Of a stretch of 64,000 bases of DNA, positions 27,783 through 38,854 are shown piece by piece. The notes under the pieces were generated by a model, which saw nothing but the letters and a program-made list of their open reading frames with translations, did not search any database and was not told where the DNA came from. A program made the position numbers and the translations under genes. Every line of letters starts with the position of its first letter. Position 1 is the stretch's first letter. Source of the stretch: Halopseudomonas litoralis (GTDB lineage: Bacteria > Pseudomonadota > Gammaproteobacteria > Pseudomonadales > Pseudomonadaceae); the NCBI RefSeq assembly GCF_900105005.1, contig NZ_LT629748.1:434001-498000 (forward strand), in the 5' to 3' direction.

Positions 27783-28652
27783 ATGTCACAGATTACTGCA
27801 GCCATGGTCAAGGAACTGCGTGAGCGTACCGGCCAGGGCATGATGGATTGCAAGAAGGCGCTTGCCGCAGCGGATGGCGACATCGAGAAAGCCATCGACG
27901 ACATGCGTGCCGCCGGCTCGATCAAAGCTGCCAAAAAGGCTGGCAACATCGCCGCTGAAGGCTCCATTGCCGTTAAAGTGGCTGACGACAACAAGTCGGC
28001 CATCATCATCGAAGTCAACTCCCAGACCGACTTTCTGGCGCTGCAGGACGACTTCAAAGGCTTCGTCAGCGAGAGCCTGGATAAAGGCTTTGCAGCCGGT
28101 TATACCGATGCAGCGCCGTTGATCGCCGATCAGGAAACAGCCCGTGAAGCGCTGGTTGCCAAATGTGGTGAGAACGTCAACATCCGTCGTCTGACCCGCG
28201 TTGAAAGCGACGTGGTCGGCGCTTACCTGCACGGCCACCGCATCGGTGTTCTGGTTGCGCTGAAGGGCGGCGACGCCGAGCTGGCGCGTGATATCGCCAT
28301 GCACATTGCTGCCAGCAACCCGCAGTTTGTCGATCCTTCCCAGGTTTCCCCTGAGGTAGTCGAGAAAGAGAAAGAAATCTTCCTGGCACTGAACGCCGAG
28401 AAGATCGCTGGCAAGCCGGAAAATATCGTTGAAAACATGGTCAAAGGCCGTATCAACAAGTTCCTCGCTGAAGCCAGCCTGGTCGAGCAGGCTTTCGTCA
28501 AGGATCCGGACGTCAAGGTCGGCGAACTGGCCAAGAAAGCCGGTGCTGAAATCGTATCTTTCGTCCGCTTTGAAGTGGGTGAAGGCATCGAGCGTGCCGA
28601 GGTCGACTTCGCTGCTGAAGTAGCGGCCCAGATTGCTGCCTCCAAGCAGTAA
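27783..28652 (+). CDS. tsf: Elongation factor Ts
   Basis: A 289-residue guanine nucleotide exchange factor for EF-Tu. The N-terminal UBA-like domain ends in the family signature LRERTGQGMMDCKKAL (about residues 11-27), and the core begins with EVNSQTDFLAL. Length is normal for gammaproteobacteria. AGAGGAA precedes the ATG. An intrinsic terminator follows 63 bp after the stop. Confidence 0.98.
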   Translation: MSQITAAMVKELRERTGQGMMDCKKALAAADGDIEKAIDDMRAAGSIKAAKKAGNIAAEGSIAVKVADDNKSAIIIEVNSQTDFLALQDDFKGFVSESLDKGFAAGYTDAAPLIADQETAREALVAKCGENVNIRRLTRVESDVVGAYLHGHRIGVLVALKGGDAELARDIAMHIAASNPQFVDPSQVSPEVVEKEKEIFLALNAEKIAGKPENIVENMVKGRINKFLAEASLVEQAFVKDPDVKVGELAKKAGAEIVSFVRFEVGEGIERAEVDFAAEVAAQIAASKQ

Positions 28653-28714
28653 TCGCGCAGCGTGATCAGCGCTCTGCAGGCTCCCTGCGCGGAGTCTGCA
28701 ATCAGGCAATACCG

Positions 28715-28749
28715 GAAGGCTTCCCGCGCAGGCGTGAAGCCTTCTTTTT
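28715..28749 (+). terminator. Intrinsic terminator after tsf
   Basis: A 9-bp perfect stem GAAGGCTTC/GAAGCCTTC (28715-28723 and 28736-28744) with a 12-nt loop and TTTTT tail. It separates rpsB-tsf from the pyrH operon. Confidence 0.85.
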
Positions 28750-28832
28750 GAGAAATACTGAACAAGTTACCATCCATGTTGTCAGGGTGTGACTCGTTGA
28801 GTGTTTCACCAGCCACAGCAGGAGAGTGATGA

Positions 28833-29567
28833 ATGGCCCAGGTACCTAGCAGCCGTCAGCCCAAGTACAAGCGAATTCTTCTCAAACTCAGCGGAGAAGC
28901 CCTGATGGGTACCGAAGATTTCGGTATCGATCCCAAGGTGCTCGACCGCATGGCGCTGGAAATCGGCCAACTGATCGGCATCGGTGTACAAGTGGGGCTG
29001 GTCATCGGTGGCGGTAATCTGTTTCGCGGCGCTGCGCTCAGTGCTGCCGGCATGGACCGGGTCACCGGCGACCACATGGGTATGCTTGCCACCGTGATGA
29101 ACGGCCTGGCCATGCGCGACTCTCTGGAGCGTTCCAACATCCAGACCCGCGTCATGTCGGCGATTACCATGGAAGGCGTCACCGAGCACTACGATCGACG
29201 CAAGGCCATGCGCTATCTGGCTGGTGGCGACGTGGTTATATTTTCTGCTGGTACCGGCAACCCTTTCTTCACCACCGACACCGCTGCCTGTCTGCGCGGT
29301 ATCGAAGTGGATGCAGACGTCGTATTGAAGGCCACCAAGGTTGATGGCGTATACGACCGCGATCCGATGAAGGATCCGAATGCCGAACGTTTTGACAAGC
29401 TCAGCTACGATCAGGTTCTGGATCTCAAGCTGGGCGTGATGGATCTGACAGCCATCTGTCTGATTCGCGATCATCATATGCCCTTGCGGGTATTCAACAT
29501 GAACAAACCTGGCGCGCTGCTCAATGCAGTGGTAGGAAGCGCCGAGGGAACATTGATCGAGGGCTGA
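28833..29567 (+). CDS. pyrH: UMP kinase
   Basis: A 244-residue amino-acid-kinase-fold enzyme that makes UDP from UMP, hexameric and regulated by GTP and [14 protein letters not shown] (P-loop-like), [10 protein letters not shown] and [13 protein letters not shown] are the family motifs. GGAGAG lies upstream of the ATG. First gene of a long plus-strand block with frr 3 bp downstream. Confidence 0.98.
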   Translation: MAQVPSSRQPKYKRILLKLSGEALMGTEDFGIDPKVLDRMALEIGQLIGIGVQVGLVIGGGNLFRGAALSAAGMDRVTGDHMGMLATVMNGLAMRDSLERSNIQTRVMSAITMEGVTEHYDRRKAMRYLAGGDVVIFSAGTGNPFFTTDTAACLRGIEVDADVVLKATKVDGVYDRDPMKDPNAERFDKLSYDQVLDLKLGVMDLTAICLIRDHHMPLRVFNMNKPGALLNAVVGSAEGTLIEG

Positions 29568-29570
29568 GTC

Positions 29571-30128
29571 ATGATCAACGAAATCAAGCAAGAAGCGCAG
29601 GAACGCATGAAAAAGTCCACGGAATCACTGGGCGGCGCCTTCGCCAAGATCCGTACCGGCCGGGCTCACCCGAGCATCCTGGACAGCGTCATGGTGTCCT
29701 ACTACGGTTCCGATACTCCGCTGCGTCAAGTTGCCAACGTTACCGTTGAAGACTCGCGCACCCTGGCACTCAGTGTATTCGACAAGAGCATGATCCAGGC
29801 TGTCGAGAAAGCCATCATGACCTCCGACCTGGGTCTGAACCCGGCGACTGCGGGCACCACCATCCGCGTACCGATGCCGGCACTGACCGAAGAGACGCGC
29901 AAAGGCTATACCAAACAGGCGCGCTCCGAAGCTGAAAATGCTCGGGTGGCCGTACGTAATATCCGTCGTGATGCTTTGGGCCAACTGAAGGATCTGCAGA
30001 AGGAAAAGGAGATCAGTGAAGACGACGAGCGTCGTGCTGCTGATGAAGTGCAGAAGCTGACCGACAAGTATATTGCTGAAATCGACAAGGCACTGGAAGC
30101 CAAGGAAACAGACCTGATGGCGGTCTGA
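29571..30128 (+). CDS. frr: Ribosome recycling factor
   Basis: A 185-residue two-domain protein that, with EF-G, splits post-termination ribosomes. [35 protein letters not shown] and the C-terminal long helix [17 protein letters not shown] identify it. Length is exactly typical (185). It begins 3 bp after pyrH. Confidence 0.98.
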   Translation: MINEIKQEAQERMKKSTESLGGAFAKIRTGRAHPSILDSVMVSYYGSDTPLRQVANVTVEDSRTLALSVFDKSMIQAVEKAIMTSDLGLNPATAGTTIRVPMPALTEETRKGYTKQARSEAENARVAVRNIRRDALGQLKDLQKEKEISEDDERRAADEVQKLTDKYIAEIDKALEAKETDLMAV

Positions 30129-30183
30129 TGCCGGAGCAAGGCAAGGAGAAACATTTGTTCAGCACATCAGTAGACCTCGAATC

Positions 30184-30927
30184 ATGAATGCCAAGGCCGC
30201 AACCCGGTCCGTCCCACGCCATGTTGCCATCATCATGGATGGCAACAACCGTTGGGCCCGCAAACGCTTCCTGCCGGGAGTGGCGGGGCACAAGGCGGGT
30301 GTGGAGGCGGTTCGAGCGGTCATCGAAGTGTGCGCCCGCGAGGGTGTTGAAGTGCTTACTCTGTTCGCCTTCTCCAGCGAAAACTGGGCGCGACCGGAGG
30401 CCGAGGTCGGCGCGCTGATGGAGCTGTTTCTGTTTGCCCTGCACCGGGAGGTGCGCAAGCTGCGGGACAACGACATTCGTCTGAATATCATCGGTGACCG
30501 CAATCGTTTTGCACCTAAGTTGCAACAGGCAATGCTTGACGCCGAGGCGATGACTGCCGAGTGCGGTGGCCTGCAATTGCTGGTCGCTGCCAACTACGGC
30601 GGGCAATGGGATGTCACCCAGGCAGCCCGTGCACTGGCGCAGGATGCCGCTGCTGGCCTGATCGACGCGGATAATATCAACGCTGACGATATCACCGCAC
30701 GGCTTTCCACTGCTGGCCTGCCCTTGCCTGATCTATGCATACGTACCGGCGGCGAGCGGCGCATCAGCAACTTCCTGCTTTGGCAGTTGGCCTATGCTGA
30801 ACTGTATTTTTCCGACCTTTTCTGGCCTGATTTCAAACACGATGCCATGCGCGAGGCGCTCGCCGATTTTGCCTGCCGCCAGCGGCGCTTCGGCAAAACC
30901 AGTGAACAAGTGACAGCGGAGTCCTGA
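30184..30927 (+). CDS. uppS: Undecaprenyl diphosphate synthase
   Basis: A 247-residue cis-prenyltransferase that makes the C55 carrier lipid for peptidoglycan and O-antigen. The catalytic Asp lies in IIMDGNNRWARKR (about residue 19), with FAFSSENWARP and the C-terminal RTGGERRISNFLLWQLAYAE. Peripheral to the inner membrane. Its stop overlaps the cdsA start by 1 base. Confidence 0.97.
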   Translation: MNAKAATRSVPRHVAIIMDGNNRWARKRFLPGVAGHKAGVEAVRAVIEVCAREGVEVLTLFAFSSENWARPEAEVGALMELFLFALHREVRKLRDNDIRLNIIGDRNRFAPKLQQAMLDAEAMTAECGGLQLLVAANYGGQWDVTQAARALAQDAAAGLIDADNINADDITARLSTAGLPLPDLCIRTGGERRISNFLLWQLAYAELYFSDLFWPDFKHDAMREALADFACRQRRFGKTSEQVTAES

Positions 30928-31742
30928 TGCTCAAACAACGCGTTCTTACCGGTGTCATTCTGGCGCCTCTGGTCATTGCCGGCTTCGTGCTGCTGGACCA
31001 TCTGTGGTTCGCCGTCATGATCGGCTTCATCGTCACGCTCGGCGCCTGGGAGTGGGCGCGGCTGGCCGGTGAAGCCACCCAGAAGGGCAGGGTGGTCTAC
31101 GCGCTGGCTGTGGCGCTGTTGATGGTGGGCTTGTACCGCGACGTCTGGCCACCGCACTTCGTGCTGGCACCGGCGTTGGGCTGGTGGCTGCTGGCGACCA
31201 GCATGATCATTCGTTACCCCAGCGGTCGCGGCCTGTGGAGCGGTTCGCTGATTGCTCAGCTGTTCGGCCTGCTGGTGCTGCTGCCGGCCTGGTATGGTCT
31301 GGTATGGCTGCGGGCTCTGGACGGTGGTCTGTGGCTGATCGTGGCGGTGGTGGTAATGGTCTGGGCGGCAGATATCGGCGCTTACTTTGCCGGTAAGACC
31401 TTCGGTCGCAACAAGTTGCTGCCGGCTGTCAGTCCCGGCAAGACCATCGAAGGCTTGCTCGGCGGTGTCGTGTTTACCCAGGTGCTCGTGATTGCGGCGA
31501 TGCTGTATCTGGGCTGGTCGCTGCAATCAATACTGATCGGTATGCTCGGTACCTTGGTAGTAGTGCTGTTCTCTGTGGTCGGTGACCTGACCGAAAGCCT
31601 GTTCAAGCGTGAACAGGGGCTCAAGGACAGCAGCAATCTGTTGCCCGGCCACGGCGGCGTGATGGATCGCATTGATAGCCTGACGGCCGCAGTACCGGTG
31701 TTCGCGCTGGGCTGGTATCTGTTCGGGAGTCTGTTGGGTTGA
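30927..31742 (+). CDS. cdsA: Phosphatidate cytidylyltransferase
   Basis: A 271-residue integral membrane enzyme that makes CDP-diacylglycerol from CTP and phosphatidate. About eight hydrophobic segments are present, and the C-terminal signature [21 protein letters not shown], here split across positions 225-250, carries the metal-binding Asp residues. It is between uppS and dxr as in other Pseudomonas. Its stop overlaps the dxr TTG start by 4 bp. Confidence 0.97.
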   Translation: MLKQRVLTGVILAPLVIAGFVLLDHLWFAVMIGFIVTLGAWEWARLAGEATQKGRVVYALAVALLMVGLYRDVWPPHFVLAPALGWWLLATSMIIRYPSGRGLWSGSLIAQLFGLLVLLPAWYGLVWLRALDGGLWLIVAVVVMVWAADIGAYFAGKTFGRNKLLPAVSPGKTIEGLLGGVVFTQVLVIAAMLYLGWSLQSILIGMLGTLVVVLFSVVGDLTESLFKREQGLKDSSNLLPGHGGVMDRIDSLTAAVPVFALGWYLFGSLLG

Positions 31743-32923
31743 ATCACGAGTGGATAACAGTACTGGGCGCGACCGGATCGATTGGCGTCAGTACGCTGGA
31801 TGTGATTGCCCGCCACACTGATAGATACGCAGTGTTTGCCCTGACCGGGCATAGCCGCATGGCGGTGCTGGAGGCCCAGTGCCTGCAACACAGACCGGTA
31901 TTTGCTGTGGTCGCTGACGCCGAGCAGGCATCCCGACTGCAGCAGCGGCTGGATACTGCCGGATTGTCCACCCGTGTATCGCACGGGCCAGAGGCATTGG
32001 CGGAGGTGGCTGCCGACGAGCGTACCAATGTAGTCATGGCCGCCATCGTGGGCGCGGCTGGATTGCCCCCGACCCTGGCCGCAGTGCGTGCGGGCAAGCG
32101 CGTGCTGTTGGCCAACAAGGAAGCGCTGGTCATGTCCGGCGCCTTGTTCATGCAGGCCGTCAGTCATTCCGGTGCGCAGCTGTTGCCGATCGACAGTGAG
32201 CACAACGCGATATTTCAATGCATGCCGCAGAACTATGCCACCGGCCTCGGCAAGGTGGGCGTGCGGCGTATTCTGCTGACCGCCTCCGGTGGTCCCTTCC
32301 GCGATTTTGCTCTGGAAGATCTGGCGGGTGTCACACCGGCGCAGGCCTGTGCCCACCCGAACTGGTCGATGGGCCAGAAGATTTCCGTGGACTCGGCCAG
32401 CATGATGAACAAGGGACTTGAGCTGATCGAGGCCTGCTGGCTGTTTGATGCTCGCCCCGAGCAGGTCGAGGTGGTGGTGCATCCACAGAGTGTGGTGCAT
32501 TCGCTGGTGGACTATGTTGATGGGTCGGTGCTTGCGCAGCTGGGCAATCCGGACATGCGGACGCCGATAGCCCACGCCCTGGCCTGGCCGGAACGTATCG
32601 ACTCCGGCGTCAGCGCGTTGGATCTGCTGCTGACCGCGCGGTTGGACTTTCAGGCGCCTGATCCGCTGCGCTTTCCCTGTCTACGGTTGGCTCGCCAAGC
32701 CTTCGACGCCGGTGGTACCGCTTGTGCGACACTCAATGCAGCCAATGAAGTGGCGGTGCAGGCCTTTCTCGATGAGCGCATTGGTTTCACTGATATCCCT
32801 GTTATTATCGAGCACACATTGAACCGTCTGCCACCCGAGCCGGTCGAAGAGCTGGCTCAAGTCATGCTGGCTGATCATCACGCACGTGAACAGGCGCAAA
32901 AATGGCTGGATAACCGGGTCTGA
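31739..32923 (+). CDS. dxr: 1-deoxy-D-xylulose 5-phosphate reductoisomerase
   Basis: A 394-residue NADPH enzyme of the MEP isoprenoid pathway. The dinucleotide motif [11 protein letters not shown] starts near residue 6, with [22 protein letters not shown] and ASGGPFRD in the middle. The first usable start is a TTG overlapping cdsA by 4 bp; the next ATG (about 31799) would remove the NADPH site. It supplies the isoprenoid precursors used by uppS two genes upstream. Confidence 0.96.
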   Translation: MNHEWITVLGATGSIGVSTLDVIARHTDRYAVFALTGHSRMAVLEAQCLQHRPVFAVVADAEQASRLQQRLDTAGLSTRVSHGPEALAEVAADERTNVVMAAIVGAAGLPPTLAAVRAGKRVLLANKEALVMSGALFMQAVSHSGAQLLPIDSEHNAIFQCMPQNYATGLGKVGVRRILLTASGGPFRDFALEDLAGVTPAQACAHPNWSMGQKISVDSASMMNKGLELIEACWLFDARPEQVEVVVHPQSVVHSLVDYVDGSVLAQLGNPDMRTPIAHALAWPERIDSGVSALDLLLTARLDFQAPDPLRFPCLRLARQAFDAGGTACATLNAANEVAVQAFLDERIGFTDIPVIIEHTLNRLPPEPVEELAQVMLADHHAREQAQKWLDNRV

Positions 32924-32954
32924 GCATCGAGCATAGACCCCAGTGAGGCGCTGA

Positions 32955-34316
32955 ATGGATCTTTTGTTTACTCTGCTGGCCACCATAGTGGCGTTGGGAC
33001 TGCTGGTCACCATTCACGAATATGGCCACTTCTGGGTAGCACGGCGTTGCGGCGTCAAGGTGCTGCGCTTTTCCATAGGCTTCGGGCCTGCGTTGTACAG
33101 TTGGCATGACCGCCGTGGTACCGAATATGTCATCGCCGGCATTCCGTTGGGCGGCTACGTCAAAATGCTCGACGAGCGCGAGAGCCCGGTTCCGGAAGAG
33201 GAACTGGATCAGGCGTTCAACCGCAAGGACGTGAAACAGCGCATCGCTATCGTTGCCGCCGGCCCCCTGGCGAACTTCCTGCTGGCCATTGTGGCATTCT
33301 GGATTGTTGCCCTGCTCGGCGTGACTACCGTCGCCCCGGTGATCGGTCCGGTCGAGTCCGGCAGTATCGCCGAACGTGCCGGTCTGAGCGAAGGGCTGGA
33401 AATTCTCGAAATCGATGGCAGCGTCACGCCCACCTGGCACGAAGTCAGTCTGCAGCTGATCCGCCGTCTCGGTGAAACCGGCCAATTGCAGATGGTGGCG
33501 CGTGAAGGACAGGACGGCGCCCCGCAGAGCTTTACACTGCAGTTGCAGGACTGGTTGCGCGGCGCTGATCAGCCAGACCCGGTCGGTGCGCTGGGTCTGA
33601 CCAGCTGGAAGCCCGAGGTTCCACCATTGATAGGCCAGGTCAGCCCAGATGGTGCGGCAGCAGCCGCTGGCCTGCGTCCGGGTGACCTGATTGTGGCGAT
33701 TGACGGTCAACCGGTCAGCGACTGGCTGGTTGATGTGGTGCCGGCCATTCAGACGAGCGCCGGCCAGCCACTGGAGCTGAGCGTCGAGCGTGCAGGGCGC
33801 ATACAGACACTGAACATGACCCCGGCATCCCGTGAACAGGACGGCAAATTGATTGGCTTCATCGGTGCCGGAATCGAGGCTTTCGAGTGGCCCGAGCACA
33901 TGATGCGCAGTATCAGTCACAATCCGTTATCGGCGATCCCGGTGGCAGTGATGAAGACCTGGGACATGACTGCGCTGACCCTCGACTCACTGAAAAAGAT
34001 GATCACCGGACTGGTCTCGGCAAAAAACTTGAGTGGCCCGATAACCATTGCTAAAGTGGCGGGCGCCTCGGCCAAGTCCGGTGTGGAAAGCTTTCTCGGT
34101 TTCATTGCGTATCTGAGTATCAGTCTGGGTGTGTTGAACCTGCTACCCATTCCGGTCCTCGATGGCGGTCATCTGGTTTACTACGTGACCGAATGGATCA
34201 GAGGCAAGCCCCTGTCTGAGCGTATTCAGGGCTGGGGTTTGCAGATAGGATTGACCCTGATTGTCGGGGTAATGCTGTTCGCCATTTACAACGATATAAG
34301 CCGGTTGGGCAGCTGA
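32955..34316 (+). CDS. rseP: Site-2 intramembrane protease RseP (MucP)
   Basis: A 453-residue zinc metalloprotease of the inner membrane. HEYGH at residues 21-25 is the HExxH zinc motif and PIPVLDGGHL near residue 394 carries the third ligand. Two PDZ domains lie between. By family it cleaves anti-sigma factors of the RseA/MucA type after DegS/AlgW cutting. The ATG at 32955 follows GAGG; it is transcribed with dxr and bamA. Confidence 0.97.
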   Translation: MDLLFTLLATIVALGLLVTIHEYGHFWVARRCGVKVLRFSIGFGPALYSWHDRRGTEYVIAGIPLGGYVKMLDERESPVPEEELDQAFNRKDVKQRIAIVAAGPLANFLLAIVAFWIVALLGVTTVAPVIGPVESGSIAERAGLSEGLEILEIDGSVTPTWHEVSLQLIRRLGETGQLQMVAREGQDGAPQSFTLQLQDWLRGADQPDPVGALGLTSWKPEVPPLIGQVSPDGAAAAAGLRPGDLIVAIDGQPVSDWLVDVVPAIQTSAGQPLELSVERAGRIQTLNMTPASREQDGKLIGFIGAGIEAFEWPEHMMRSISHNPLSAIPVAVMKTWDMTALTLDSLKKMITGLVSAKNLSGPITIAKVAGASAKSGVESFLGFIAYLSISLGVLNLLPIPVLDGGHLVYYVTEWIRGKPLSERIQGWGLQIGLTLIVGVMLFAIYNDISRLGS

Positions 34317-34374
34317 ACGGCAGAGAAAGACGGGAGGCGGGGCGCATAGTTGTCGCCGTATCCCATTACCCGAA

Positions 34375-34390
34375 CTGCCGCATGCGGCAG
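34375..34390. repeat. 16-bp perfect palindrome in the bamA leader
   Basis: CTGCCGCATGCGGCAG lies 34 bp before the bamA ATG. It could be an operator or an mRNA leader hairpin. Its function is unknown. Confidence 0.5.
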
Positions 34391-34423
34391 ATAAGAATCA
34401 ACCAGTCAGCCAGAACGGATTTC

Positions 34424-36745
34424 ATGAAACGTTACCTATTGCCTGCGCTATTGCTGATACTCCTGGCGCCGGGAGTTTATGCCGACGCCTTCCAGATCAC
34501 CGACATTCGCGTCAATGGACTGCAACGTGTTTCCGCTGGCAGTGTGTTCAGTGCGTTGCCGCTCAACATCGGCGACGATGTGGATGAGCAGTCACTGGTC
34601 GATGCCACTCGTTCACTGTTTCGCACCGGCTTCTTCCAGGACATTCAATTGGCACGGGAAGGCAATGTACTGATCATCAATGTGGTCGAGCGGCCATCCA
34701 TTTCTTCCATCGAGCTTGACGGCAACAAGGCAATCAAGAGCGAGGACCTGCTCGACGGTCTGCGTATGGCCGGGCTGGCCGAAGGCGAGATCTTTGAGCA
34801 GGCGACGTTGGAAGGCGTCCGTAACGAGCTGCTGCGGCAATACGTTGCCCAGGGACGTTATTCCGCCGATATCGATGCCCAGGTCATTGCCGAGCCGCGT
34901 AACCGGGTAGCACTGAAGATCATCGTTGATGAAGGCTCGGTGGCCTCCATCAAGCATGTCAACGTGGTTGGCAACTCGGTGTTTTCCGATGAGGACCTGC
35001 TGCCATTGTTCGAGCTGAAGACGACCGGCTGGTTGTCCTTCATCCGCAACGATGACAAATACTCCCGGGAGAAGCTCTCCGGCGATCTGGAACGTCTGCG
35101 TTCATGGTATCTGGACCGTGGCTATATCAACATGGATATCGCCTCTACCCAGGTATCCATCACGCCGGACAAGAAGCACGTCTATGTTACCGTGAACATC
35201 AACGAAGGTGAGTTGTACACCGTCAATGATGTGAAGCTGTCGGGCAACCTGGTGGTGCCGGAGCAGGATGTGCGTCGTCTGCTGCTGGTCGAGCCGGGCC
35301 AGGTGTTCTCACGCCAGGTGATGACTGCCAGCTCCGATCTGATCGGTCGCCGTCTGGGTAACGAGGGCTACACCTTCGCCAACGTCAACGGCATGCCCCA
35401 GATCAACGAAGAAGACCGCACCGTAGATGTGACCTTTGTCGTCGATCCCGGTCAGCGCGCTTACGTCAATCGCATCAACTTCCGTGGCAACACCAAGACT
35501 GACGACGAAGTACTGCGTCGGGAAATGCGCCAGATGGAAGGGGGGTGGGCATCGACCTACCTGATCGACCAGTCCAAGGTACGCCTCGAGCGTCTGGGCT
35601 ACTTCAAGGAAGTGGACGTCGAGACCGTACCTGTGCCGGGCGCCGATGATCTGATCGATGTCAACTACACGGTAGAAGAGCAACCATCCGGCTCGGTCAC
35701 CGCCAGCCTCGGTTTTGCCCAGGGCACCGGTTTGATTCTCGGTGGCTCGATCAGCCAGAACAACTTCTTCGGCACCGGTAACCGTGTCAGTTTCAGTGCC
35801 AACCGGTCTTCCTATCAGACGTCGCTGTCCTTCGGCTTCCTCGATCCCTATTTTACTGCCGACGGCGTTAGTCTGGGCTACAACGCTTTCTATCGGACCA
35901 CCGATTACGAAGAGCTAGACGTGGATATCGCGCGCTACTCAGTCGACTCCTACGGTGCCGGCTTCAATATCGGTTATCCAATCTCCGATACTTCGCGTCT
36001 GTCCTTCGGCATGTCTTTGCAACAGGACGATATCAAGGAAGGCCGGTACCCGGCGGTAGAGATCAGCGAGTTCCTCGACGCCGAGGGCGACAGCTTCATG
36101 AACTTCAAGGCCAACGTCGGCTGGTCGCAGTCCACACTCAACCGCGGCATGTTCCCCGACCGTGGCCATTCGCAGAGCCTGAGTCTGGAAACCACTGTTC
36201 CGGGTAGTGACCTGTACTTCTACAAGATAGGCTACCGTGGTCAGAAGTTCTTCCCGATCACCCAGGACTGGACCCTGCGTATGCACGCCGATACCGGGTT
36301 TGCCCGTCGCTTCGGCTCGACCAAGCAGGTGCCTTTCTATGAGCATTATTTTGCCGGCGGTATCGGCTCGGTGCGCGGCTTCGAGGACAGCACCCTGGGT
36401 CCGAAGAGTCGTCCGCATCCCGATGACGACTGGGATCCAGAAGAACTGCCCTTTGGCGGTAACGTCAAGATCACTGGTGGTGCAGAGCTGATTTTCCCTG
36501 CGCCCTTCGTCAAGGACCAGCGGTCACTGCGCACTGTGCTGTTCCTGGATGCGGGTAACGTCTTCAACACCTATTGCAGCGATTGCCCTGATGTGACCGC
36601 CAGTGAAATCCGTTACAGTGTCGGCGTTGGCCTTTCGTGGTTGACGGCGCTGGGTCCGCTGGGCTTCAGCCTCGGTATGCCGCTGAACGATGAGCCTGAC
36701 GATGATACGCAGGTGTTCCAGTTCACCCTGGGTCAGACGTTCTGA
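34424..36745 (+). CDS. bamA: Outer-membrane protein assembly factor BamA
   Basis: A 773-residue essential Omp85 protein. A signal peptide (KRYLLPALLLILLAPGVYAD) precedes five POTRA domains (to about residue 420), and a 16-strand beta barrel ends in the beta-signal LGQTF with C-terminal Phe. The loop-6 motif VRGFEDSTLGP is visible. The ATG at 34424 is preferred over an upstream in-frame ATG at 34382 because it begins the signal peptide. It inserts barrel proteins in the outer membrane. Confidence 0.97.
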   Translation: MKRYLLPALLLILLAPGVYADAFQITDIRVNGLQRVSAGSVFSALPLNIGDDVDEQSLVDATRSLFRTGFFQDIQLAREGNVLIINVVERPSISSIELDGNKAIKSEDLLDGLRMAGLAEGEIFEQATLEGVRNELLRQYVAQGRYSADIDAQVIAEPRNRVALKIIVDEGSVASIKHVNVVGNSVFSDEDLLPLFELKTTGWLSFIRNDDKYSREKLSGDLERLRSWYLDRGYINMDIASTQVSITPDKKHVYVTVNINEGELYTVNDVKLSGNLVVPEQDVRRLLLVEPGQVFSRQVMTASSDLIGRRLGNEGYTFANVNGMPQINEEDRTVDVTFVVDPGQRAYVNRINFRGNTKTDDEVLRREMRQMEGGWASTYLIDQSKVRLERLGYFKEVDVETVPVPGADDLIDVNYTVEEQPSGSVTASLGFAQGTGLILGGSISQNNFFGTGNRVSFSANRSSYQTSLSFGFLDPYFTADGVSLGYNAFYRTTDYEELDVDIARYSVDSYGAGFNIGYPISDTSRLSFGMSLQQDDIKEGRYPAVEISEFLDAEGDSFMNFKANVGWSQSTLNRGMFPDRGHSQSLSLETTVPGSDLYFYKIGYRGQKFFPITQDWTLRMHADTGFARRFGSTKQVPFYEHYFAGGIGSVRGFEDSTLGPKSRPHPDDDWDPEELPFGGNVKITGGAELIFPAPFVKDQRSLRTVLFLDAGNVFNTYCSDCPDVTASEIRYSVGVGLSWLTALGPLGFSLGMPLNDEPDDDTQVFQFTLGQTF

Positions 36746-36783
36746 AGCCGCTAACCTTATTTCTTCACCAGGAGTGTCAAAGA

Positions 36784-37290
36784 GTGCGCAAGATTATTTC
36801 TGTTGCAATATTGTCCGTGTTTGCGCTGGCCAGTTACCCGGCTGCGGCGCAAATGAAAATCGCCGTGCTGGATTATCAGATGGCGTTGCTTGAATCAGAT
36901 GCTGCCAAGCGGTACTCCGTGGATGCAGAAAAGAAGTTCGGCAGTCAGCTGCAGCGTCTGAAGAACCTCGAATCAGAGGCCAAGCGCCTGCAGGATCGCA
37001 TGCAGCGTGACGGTGAGAAGCTTGGCCAGACCGAGGTGGAAAAAATCGAGCTGGAATTCCGCCAGAAAGCCCGCGAGTTTCAGGTCCAGTCCAAGGAGCT
37101 GAACGACGCGAAGGCCGTGTCCGACCGTGAGATGCTTGAGCAGCTCAAGCCGAAGTTGGACAAGGCCGTCGAGGGTGTACTGCAGGCTGGTGCCTATGAT
37201 CTGGTCATCGATCGCAGTGCCGTGGTCGAAGTAAAGCCGGAATTCGATATCACTCGCCAGGTCATTGAGCGCCTGAACAGCGCGCGTTGA
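36784..37290 (+). CDS. skp: Periplasmic chaperone Skp/OmpH
   Basis: A 168-residue protein with a GTG start, a cleavable signal (residues 1-22, ending AAAQ) and a long helical coiled-coil core of about 40-130 rich in Lys, Glu and Gln, typical of trimeric Skp. It keeps unfolded outer-membrane proteins soluble for the Bam machine encoded just upstream. A good AGGAG site lies upstream. Its stop is 5 bp from lpxD. Confidence 0.95.
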   Translation: MRKIISVAILSVFALASYPAAAQMKIAVLDYQMALLESDAAKRYSVDAEKKFGSQLQRLKNLESEAKRLQDRMQRDGEKLGQTEVEKIELEFRQKAREFQVQSKELNDAKAVSDREMLEQLKPKLDKAVEGVLQAGAYDLVIDRSAVVEVKPEFDITRQVIERLNSAR

Positions 37291-37295
37291 TCAGT

Positions 37296-38357
37296 ATGAG
37301 TGACTCGATCAGTTTCACCCTCGCACAATTGGCGGAGGTGCTGGATGCGCGGCTGTCCGGTGATGACAGCAAGGTGGTCCGTGGTTTGTCCACCTTGCAG
37401 GATGCCGAAGCGGATCAGCTGAGTTTTCTGGCCAATAGGCAGTACCGCAAGCTGCTGGCGACCACGGGCGCCGGCGCATTGCTGTTGACCGAAGCGGACG
37501 CAGCTGACTATGCCGGCGATGCGTTGATTGTTGACGATCCCTACCTGGCCTACGCCCGGCTGTCACATCACTTTGACCCCAAACCACGTCCCCAGCCCGG
37601 TATCCATCCCACAGCGGTGATTGCGGACTCGGCCAAGGTGGATGCGACAGCAGCCATAGGCGCGGGTGTGGTGATTGAAGCGGGCGTGGAAATTGGCGCG
37701 AACGTGACGCTGGGCGCGCAGTGTTTCGTGGGTGCACGTTGCCGTATCGGTGCCGGCAGTTGGTTGGCACCGCGCGTCACCCTGTATCACGACGTGCGCA
37801 TGGGCGAGCGCGTGGTCATCCAATCCGGTGCTGTGGTGGGCGGTGAGGGCTTCGGCTTTGCCAATGATCGCGGCAGCTGGCAGAAGATTGCCCAGATCGG
37901 CGGCGTGCTGATCGGCGACGATGTGGAAATCGGCGCCAACACCACTATCGACCGCGGTGCCATCAACGACACCATCATCGGCAACGGCGTCAAGCTGGAC
38001 AACCAGATTCAGATCGCCCACAACGTGCAGATCGGTGAACACACGGCCATGGCCGCTTGTGTGGGTATATCCGGCAGTACACGTATCGGTCGGCACTGCA
38101 CCATCGCCGGCGGTGTCGGCATGGTCGGACACATCGATATCTGCGACAACGTATTCGTCAGCGGCATGACCATGGTCACGCGCTCCATTACCGAACCGGG
38201 CGCCTATTCCTCCGGTACGGCAATGCAACCAGCTGCTGACTGGAAGAAAAGTGCAGCACGTATCCGCCAGCTCGATACGCTGGCCAAACGTGTGCAACAA
38301 CTGGAGAAGCAGTTGCCCGCAGTGACTCAGGCGACGCAGGGCTCATCTGAGTCCTGA
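37296..38357 (+). CDS. lpxD: UDP-3-O-(3-hydroxyacyl)glucosamine N-acyltransferase
   Basis: A 353-residue trimeric acyltransferase, third step of lipid A synthesis. The N-terminal uridine-binding domain ends near residue 100, then come left-handed beta-helix hexapeptide repeats ([32 protein letters not shown]) and a C-terminal helix. The catalytic His lies in [15 protein letters not shown]. The ATG at 37296 is preferred to a TTG overlapping skp. Confidence 0.97.
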   Translation: MSDSISFTLAQLAEVLDARLSGDDSKVVRGLSTLQDAEADQLSFLANRQYRKLLATTGAGALLLTEADAADYAGDALIVDDPYLAYARLSHHFDPKPRPQPGIHPTAVIADSAKVDATAAIGAGVVIEAGVEIGANVTLGAQCFVGARCRIGAGSWLAPRVTLYHDVRMGERVVIQSGAVVGGEGFGFANDRGSWQKIAQIGGVLIGDDVEIGANTTIDRGAINDTIIGNGVKLDNQIQIAHNVQIGEHTAMAACVGISGSTRIGRHCTIAGGVGMVGHIDICDNVFVSGMTMVTRSITEPGAYSSGTAMQPAADWKKSAARIRQLDTLAKRVQQLEKQLPAVTQATQGSSES

Positions 38358-38416
38358 GCTGTGCGCTTTGCGCATCCAACCTTTTACTGCAAGTCACTGC
38401 AAGGCCTCAAGACATA

Positions 38417-38854
38417 ATGGATATCAACGAAATCAAAGAATACCTGCCCCACCGCTATCCTTTTCTGCTGGTGGACCGGGTGGTTGAGCTGGACCTTGAG
38501 GGCAAGCGTATTCGCGCCTACAAGAACGTATCAGTTAATGAACCCTTCTTTGAAGGGCATTTCCCTGGACACCCCATCATGCCAGGCGTACTGATCATCG
38601 AGGCCATGGCCCAGGCAGCAGGTCTGCTGGGTTTCAAGATGATGAACACCAAGGCGGAAGACGGTACGCTGTATTATTTCGTCGGCTCCGACAAGCTGCG
38701 CTTTCGCCAGCCGGTAGTGCCGGGTGATCAGCTGCAGCTGGAGGCTACCTACCTGAGCAACAAGCGTGGCATCTGGAAGTTCGCCTGCCGCGCACTGGTG
38801 GACGGCAAAGAAGCCTGTTCCGGTGAAATCATCTGTGCGGAACATAGAGTATGA
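38417..38854 (+). CDS. fabZ: 3-hydroxyacyl-ACP dehydratase FabZ
   Basis: A 145-residue hot-dog fold enzyme of fatty acid elongation. Catalytic His and Glu are in [20 protein letters not shown]. It is cytoplasmic and lies between lpxD and lpxA as in all gammaproteobacteria; its activity competes with the lipid A enzymes for hydroxyacyl-ACP. The ATGA overlap with lpxA is 4 bp. Confidence 0.97.
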   Translation: MDINEIKEYLPHRYPFLLVDRVVELDLEGKRIRAYKNVSVNEPFFEGHFPGHPIMPGVLIIEAMAQAAGLLGFKMMNTKAEDGTLYYFVGSDKLRFRQPVVPGDQLQLEATYLSNKRGIWKFACRALVDGKEACSGEIICAEHRV

